DNA of 33,158 nucleotides from a virus, in the IMG/VR virus record IMGVR_UViG_3300044447_000005, positions 1-33,158 of that record. One strand, given 5' to 3'. The translations under genes were made by a program, and so were the position numbers. The notes beneath the pieces were generated by a model. It searched no databases. It was not told the origin of the DNA and saw only the letters and a list, made by a program, of their open reading frames with translations. How positions within the stretch are numbered: the stretch's first letter is position 1; every line of letters starts with the position of its first letter. Of this stretch, positions 30,367 to 33,158 are shown piece by piece.

Positions 30367-30677
30367 CAACAAGTGGTGCATCTCCGCATAACCGGGACAA
30401 CGCGAGGCGGTTCGCCGCCAGGCAAGAAGGCGTCCCGCGGTGGGCGCAGGTCCTCAACGTCGCCGAGGAAGCCGGCGAGTTCACGGGCGCGTTCCGCCGG
30501 TGGTCTGGCAACGCGCGCCGCAAAGGAACCCTGGCCGAAGTGGCGGAGGAGCTCGCGGATGTCGTCATCGCCGCGTTCGTCGCCGCAGCCCACCTCGACG
30601 TAGACCTCGACGACGCCATCGCGGCGAAATGGTCGAAAATCCAGGACCGTCCAGCCGTCTACGGCAGCCCAGCATGA
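30363..30677 (+). CDS. MazG-like nucleotide pyrophosphohydrolase
   Basis: A 104-residue protein with the all-alpha NTP-PPase motif: VAEEAGEFTGAFRRW at residues 33-47 (Glu35, Glu36, Glu39) and VAEELADVVIAAFVAAAH at 60-77 (Glu63, Asp66). These are the ExxE...ExxD metal ligands of MazG-like enzymes, which hydrolyse nucleoside triphosphates and in phages may lower alarmone levels or clean nucleotides. The ATG overlaps the helicase stop and its own stop overlaps the resolvase gene. Confidence 0.8.
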   Translation: MTTSGASPHNRDNARRFAARQEGVPRWAQVLNVAEEAGEFTGAFRRWSGNARRKGTLAEVAEELADVVIAAFVAAAHLDVDLDDAIAAKWSKIQDRPAVYGSPA

Positions 30678-31066
30678 CGCCGGGCACGTGGACGATCCCG
30701 CTGAGCTACCTGAAACCGCCGCTGTCCCTGAACGGACGCGAACACCACATGGTGCGGTGGCGAGTCGGGAAGGAGATCTCGGGAGAGGTGCTGGCGCGAT
30801 GCCAGCACGCGAAACTCCCGAAAGCCATCCCTTACGTGGCTGTGACACTCCACTACCTCCCGGCCAGCGCCCGGAGGAGGGACGAAGACAACCTTGTCGC
30901 GACGCTGAAGCCATGCGTCGACGGGCTGGTAGCGTACGGGCTGGTAGCAGACGACGACTCGGAGCACGTCACCAGCCGCGTCGTCATCGGGAAACCTGGG
31001 CAGGGAGCCTATATCGGGCGGCAATTTTATCGGTGCTGGCTCGAAATAAGCGAGCCCGGTATATAG
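30674..31066 (+). CDS. rusA: RusA-like Holliday junction resolvase
   Basis: A 130-residue endonuclease that cuts branched DNA produced in replication and recombination. RRRDEDNLVATLKPCVDGLV provides the catalytic acids Asp70, Asp72 and Asp83, with Lys79 near; DDSEHVT follows. The opening (TIPLSYLKPPLSLNGREHH) is the family's usual nucleotide-contact strand. The ATG overlaps the MazG-like stop. It is the last gene of the long rightward overlapping run that starts at 22518. Confidence 0.85.
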   Translation: MTPGTWTIPLSYLKPPLSLNGREHHMVRWRVGKEISGEVLARCQHAKLPKAIPYVAVTLHYLPASARRRDEDNLVATLKPCVDGLVAYGLVADDDSEHVTSRVVIGKPGQGAYIGRQFYRCWLEISEPGI

Positions 31067-31071
31067 GCGGG

Positions 31072-31175
31072 TATAAATTCTTGCCCATCGGGGTGAAGCC
31101 GGAGGCATGTCCGGTAAGGCGGCGGCAAGCGGTTTCTTCCGGCCGGGGTCCAAGGCCTCGCCTGCCCCGATGGGC
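31072..31175. other. Hairpin-closed intergenic element
   Basis: GCCCATCGGGG (31083-31093) and CCCCGATGGGC (31165-31175) pair perfectly over 11 bp and enclose 71 bases holding a smaller hairpin CCGGA-N6-TCCGG (31099-31114). TATAAA (31072-31077), the A/T-rich exception in this area, lies where a rightward -10 would place a start near the first base of the stem. The element lies between two converging genes, ending in the leftward HNH stop, so it may be a bidirectional terminator or a small structured RNA. It is not a tRNA: no T-arm fits. Confidence 0.4.
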
Positions 31176-31453
31176 TACCAGTCGCGGGACGCCGGGTATC
31201 CGGGAGTGGCCCGCAGGACCCCGTTCTTCTTGTGCGCCGCCGCGGATCGGTTGCAGCGCTGATGCTCGGGGCCTGTGTAGAGGGTCCGGTCGTCGTCGGC
31301 GTGGCCGAGGTCCCACGGGTCGTCGGGAGCTATCGGTGTGCGGCACCGCGAGCACGCGATGTGCCCCCCCGCGACGTGTTCGGCCCACGCTTTCCGTAGC
31401 CGCTGGTGCGCGGGGCCGTAGCCCGCCTCGCTCGTTGACGCGGTTCTGCTCAT
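31175..31453 (-). CDS. Leftward HNH endonuclease-like protein
   Basis: A 92-residue leftward gene. The sequence has an HQRLRKAWAEHV helix, CSRC at 34-37, DDPWDLGHADDDR with His51, and GPEHQRCNRSAAA with His64, Cys67 and Asn68, which is the small actinophage HNH layout (WDLGH.DD.r..Y.GPEH..CNR). It faces opposite to all its neighbours. TAGGAT lies exactly six bases before its ATG on its own strand, matching the motif of three rightward genes. It might be an independently expressed or mobile nuclease, but no boundary repeat is seen. Confidence 0.75.
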   Translation of the reverse strand: MSRTASTSEAGYGPAHQRLRKAWAEHVAGGHIACSRCRTPIAPDDPWDLGHADDDRTLYTGPEHQRCNRSAAAHKKNGVLRATPGYPASRDW

Positions 31454-31465
31454 CCCCGGATCCTA
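31454..31465 (-). promoter_or_regulatory. TAGGAT-N6 motif before leftward HNH gene
   Basis: On the leftward strand TAGGAT (31465-31460) is followed by six bases (31459-31454) and the ATG. This is the fourth example of the TAGGRT-N6-ATG arrangement and the only one on the minus strand. Confidence 0.45.
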
Positions 31466-31478
31466 TCCGCTGCAGGGG

Positions 31479-31507
31479 TTGACGCCACACACGGATGAGC
31501 GTAACGT
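31479..31507 (+). promoter_or_regulatory. Sigma70-type promoter
   Basis: TTGACG (31479-31484) and TAACGT (31502-31507) are separated by 17 bases, a near-consensus housekeeping promoter. A transcript would start near 31514 and carry a leader of about 36 bases before the ribosome site GGAG (31540-31543) and ATG 31550. It serves the last rightward genes and shares its -10 sequence with the promoter at 22505. Confidence 0.75.
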
Positions 31508-31549
31508 CATACACGAAGGCGGATCCCATCAAACTTCCAGGAGCGCGAC

Positions 31550-31735
31550 ATGATCACCACCGCAACAGAGGCCAGGACCCCAGATTTCGGTACCATCATC
31601 GACTACTGGACCGGTGTGCCGATCCGGTCAGCGACCCGCCTCGAATGGCTCCGGTCCACCACCGTTTCAGCGGATATCGTGGTGATCTCCGCTGACGGCC
31701 GCGACGTCATCGTCCGCGGTGGCCCCGAGTGGTAG
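31550..31735 (+). CDS. Small hypothetical protein, 61 residues
   Basis: First gene behind the promoter at 31479, with GGAG six bases upstream of the ATG. The product (ITTATEARTPDFGTIIDYWT, GVPIRSATRLEWLRSTTVSA, then DIVVISADGRDVIVRGGPEW) appears to be a small alpha/beta protein ending in a beta hairpin. No family is recognised. The good promoter and ribosome site suggest high expression. Confidence 0.65.
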   Translation: MITTATEARTPDFGTIIDYWTGVPIRSATRLEWLRSTTVSADIVVISADGRDVIVRGGPEW

Positions 31736-31739
31736 ACAC

Positions 31740-31970
31740 ATGAGCCTAAACCGGTGGCAGACCGCAGCGGATGCCCTGTCCCGGATCGCTTTCCGGGATG
31801 AGACCTACGCCGCCCATTCCGATGCGGCGTTCGCTGCCGAGGTCGCCGCAGCACACTCAGACCGGCGCGACGCGGCAATGTACATGCGCCGCAGGTTGCT
31901 CCACGTTTCCATGGCGACCGCTGAACAGTCCTGGGCTGACACGAGCCCGCAACTTTCTGGAGGTAAATGA
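31740..31970 (+). CDS. Small helical protein, 76 residues
   Basis: A helical, Ala-rich product (NRWQTAADALSRIAFRDETY, AAHSDAAFAAEVAAAHSDRR, DAAMYMRRRLLHVSMATAEQ). Its ATG lies four bases after the preceding stop and its end overlaps the start of the repeat gene. No family is recognised. It may be a partner of the Ala/Ser/Tyr-repeat protein that follows, judging only by overlap. Confidence 0.6.
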   Translation: MSLNRWQTAADALSRIAFRDETYAAHSDAAFAAEVAAAHSDRRDAAMYMRRRLLHVSMATAEQSWADTSPQLSGGK

Positions 31971-32644
31971 TGTCTGATATTACGAACCCGTTGCGTCTCG
32001 CGGTCGGCTCGCACGCTGCGGGGTCCGGTAAGGGCTGCGCGATGAACGTGGTCAGCTGGGAGAACGGCGATCGGACGATCACCGATTTCCCAAAGTGTAC
32101 GGATCAGCTGATGACGCGGCTGGTGCAGCGTTTGAACGACCAGTTTTGCACGCATCGTGATGGCGATTTGTTGTGCGCGCCGTGTTCGGTGACGGTTCTC
32201 GCCGTGGCGCACCGCGTGGCGGGTACGGGGTTCCTGGGGTTGTCGGATGCGCGGCGAGCTGCGGTGTATACGGCGATAGCGAAGGATCAAGCCTCCGCCG
32301 CCGCCTCCGCCTCCGACGCCGCCTCCTACGCCTCCGACGCCGCCGCCTCCGCCGCCTCCTACGCCGCCGCCTCCTACGCCGCCTCCGCCGCCTCCTACGC
32401 CGCCGCCTCCGCCGCCTCCTACGCCGCCTCCGCCGCCTCCTACGCCGCCGCCTCCGCCGCCTCCTACGCCGCCTCCGCCGCCTCCGCCGCCTCCTACGCC
32501 GCCTCCGACGCCGCCTCCGACGCCTACTTGACTCAGGTTGAGCGGGCGATCGCCCTGTTCGGAGAGTTGACTGGGTATATAGCGATCGCGCCCGACGAAA
32601 AAACTGTGTCCGCCGCATGCGTGCTGATGCTGGCCACGACATGA
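31970..32644 (+). CDS. Conserved actinophage protein with Ala/Ser/Tyr repeat
   Basis: A 224-residue protein; ATG 31970 is preferred over 31967 since GGAGG is six bases away. The N-terminal 100 residues (HAAGSGKGCAMNVVSWENGD, then FPKCTDQLMTRLVQRLNDQF and LAVAHRVAGTGFLGLSDARR) match a widespread actinobacterial/phage family of unknown role, with its CxMe.vsw..GD..tD.P.C and RLND and GT...RR segments. Residues 108-186 are made only of Ala, Ser, Tyr and Asp in a 15-residue period. A normal C-terminal segment (LTQVERAIALFGELTGYIAI) follows. The repeat would most likely form a long helix or fibre. Confidence 0.7.
   Translation: MSDITNPLRLAVGSHAAGSGKGCAMNVVSWENGDRTITDFPKCTDQLMTRLVQRLNDQFCTHRDGDLLCAPCSVTVLAVAHRVAGTGFLGLSDARRAAVYTAIAKDQASAAASASDAASYASDAAASAASYAAASYAASAASYAAASAASYAASAASYAAASAASYAASAASAASYAASDAASDAYLTQVERAIALFGELTGYIAIAPDEKTVSAACVLMLATT
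32291..32527 (+). repeat. 79-codon repeat using four codons
   Basis: All 79 codons are GCC, TCC, TAC or GAC. A 45-base (15-codon) unit, reading YAASAASYAAASAAS, is repeated in the middle; edges are less regular and carry GAC. The region is a low-complexity GC-rich tract, prone to slippage and assembly error. Confidence 0.9.
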
Positions 32645-32817
32645 CCACGGCCATGCTCAGCCAGGCACACCAGGAACTGCACCGCGCCGAAGGCGCTCTC
32701 CACGCCGCGCACCAAACACACAACGACAAGTGGATCACGGCGGCGAGTGACCATCTGCACCGGGCCATCGTCGCACTGGAGCAGTGCACAGCAGCCATGA
32801 GCGGGAAGGAGGTCTGA
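32641..32817 (+). CDS. Small helical protein, 58 residues
   Basis: ATG 32641 overlaps the repeat-gene stop. The product is a His/Ala-rich helical protein (TTAMLSQAHQELHRAEGALH, AAHQTHNDKWITAASDHLHR, AIVALEQCTAAMSGKEV). No family is recognised. It overlaps the ribbon-helix-helix gene start, whose ribosome site lies in its last codons. Confidence 0.6.
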   Translation: MTTAMLSQAHQELHRAEGALHAAHQTHNDKWITAASDHLHRAIVALEQCTAAMSGKEV

Positions 32818-33011
32818 TGCCCCCCACGAGCAGGGACCGGGAAAGGGTGACGCTTTGGGTCGGACGTGGCAGCCTCGCCGCGATCGCTGTACTGGCGGAC
32901 CGGGCGCAGACCACCAAGTCCGACATTCATCGGGAAGCGCTGAGACTCGGGCTCGCCGCCATCAGACGCGACGGGCTCATGCTGCTCACCGGAGAGAAGC
33001 GCGAGCAATGA
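32817..33011 (+). CDS. Ribbon-helix-helix DNA-binding protein
   Basis: A 64-residue protein with GGAGG upstream of ATG 32817. After an Arg-rich start, RVTLWVGRGSLAAIAVLADR, then AQTTKSDIHREALRLGLAAI, gives the beta-strand, helix, turn, helix order of the Arc/CopG family (RVTL strand, loop with TTKSD, long helix EALRLGL). It is probably a dimeric repressor of a nearby promoter. Its stop overlaps the next gene. Confidence 0.7.
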   Translation: MPPTSRDRERVTLWVGRGSLAAIAVLADRAQTTKSDIHREALRLGLAAIRRDGLMLLTGEKREQ

Positions 33012-33158
33012 GGCCGCCAGGGGTGAATAAAGCGACTAATCCTGATGGTAGTGTCCGCGGTTTTGTTGCCGAGTCGGCTATGGTGGCCGATTCGGCGTTT
33101 GTAGGCCCAGGCGCGCAGGTGTCCGACGCCGCGTGGGTGTCCGGCGATGCGCGGGTGT
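33008..33158 (+). CDS. Partial repeat protein, left-handed beta-helix-like
   Basis: Cut by the right edge of the window. ATG 33008 overlaps the preceding stop (ATGA). The first 50 residues begin RPPGVNKATNPDGSVRGFVA and then show a hexapeptide-like beat: ESAMVADSAFVGPGAQVSDA, then AWVSGDARV. Such V-(S/D/G)-(D/P)-(A/G)-x-V repeats are typical of left-handed beta-helical proteins (polymer-forming or acyltransferase-like solenoids). The length and function are unknown because the rest is missing. Confidence 0.6.
   Translation, partial: MRPPGVNKATNPDGSVRGFVAESAMVADSAFVGPGAQVSDAAWVSGDARV

Noticed and set aside
31083-31179. tRNA-like reading of the 31083-31175 stem ending in TACCA
   Set aside because: A seven-base acceptor-like stem exists, but no T-arm, T-loop or anticodon arm can be placed at the right distances.
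31107-31262. Short rightward frame starting ATG after GGAGG at 31101
   Set aside because: The ribosome site is only one base from the ATG and the frame lies antisense to the leftward HNH gene, so it is more likely chance.
32079-33008. Leftward frame with a very long poly-Arg stretch
   Set aside because: Poly-Arg is simply the antisense reading of the GCC/TCC repeat; it cannot be a sensible protein.
1-33158. CRISPR array, diversity-generating retroelement, integrase, tRNA genes
   Set aside because: No regularly spaced direct repeats with unique spacers, no reverse transcriptase motif, no integrase catalytic pattern and no cloverleaf were found by reading both strands.

Overview
The window is the left and central part of a tailed bacteriophage (siphovirus-type) genome that infects a GC-rich actinobacterium. 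This rests on GC-rich codon third positions, two WhiB-family genes (a family confined to Actinobacteria and their phages), an r1t-like holin, and an actinophage-type gene order: terminase, portal, protease, capsid, head-tail genes, tail tube, chaperones, tape measure, minor tail genes, lysis, then recombination and replication. The exact host genus (for example Gordonia, Rhodococcus, Mycobacterium or a relative) cannot be fixed from the sequence. The last gene runs off the right edge.

Layout. 66-5718 is the packaging and head block: small and large terminase, portal, HK97-type protease and major capsid protein, closed by two tandem hairpins. 5810-7218 holds two enzymes inserted in the structural region: a GT-A-like glycosyltransferase and a transglycosylase related to the TGT/DpdA family, which exchanges guanine for 7-deazaguanine bases. 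7258-11110 holds head-tail connector, tail terminator, tail tube and tail-assembly chaperone genes, the last pair apparently joined by a -1 frameshift. 11107-19575 holds the tape measure and a series of minor tail or fibre genes with a LamG-like insertion, a collagen-like stretch, YadA-like HAEG repeats and a duplicated linker module. 19564-20014 is a short leftward pair (excisionase-like HTH and a Cys-rich protein) facing a divergent control region. 20170-22283 is the lysis region: membrane proteins, a GH25-type endolysin whose 5' end is out of frame by one base, and a holin. It is followed by strong hairpins.

22518-33158 is the early/middle region, nearly all rightward and tightly overlapped. 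It contains small regulators, a Rad52-like annealing protein with a YqaJ-type exonuclease, an HNH protein, two WhiB-like proteins (one joined to a C2H2-like zinc finger), a Cys/His-rich protein, a winged-helix initiator-like protein, a DnaC-like loader, a DnaB_N-ATPase helicase-like protein, a MazG-like pyrophosphohydrolase and a RusA-like resolvase. A leftward HNH gene and a clear sigma70-type promoter follow. The rightward run then continues with small genes, one carrying a 79-codon stretch made of only four codons, a ribbon-helix-helix protein and the start of a repeat protein.

The points most worth a second look are the DpdA-like/glycosyltransferase pair without precursor genes in the window, a recurring TAGGRT-N6-ATG start motif at four genes, the frameshifted endolysin, the four-codon Ala/Ser/Tyr/Asp repeat, the WhiB-zinc-finger fusion, and a hairpin-closed intergenic element near 31083-31175. 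No integrase, repressor, tRNA or CRISPR array is visible, so the lifestyle is undetermined.
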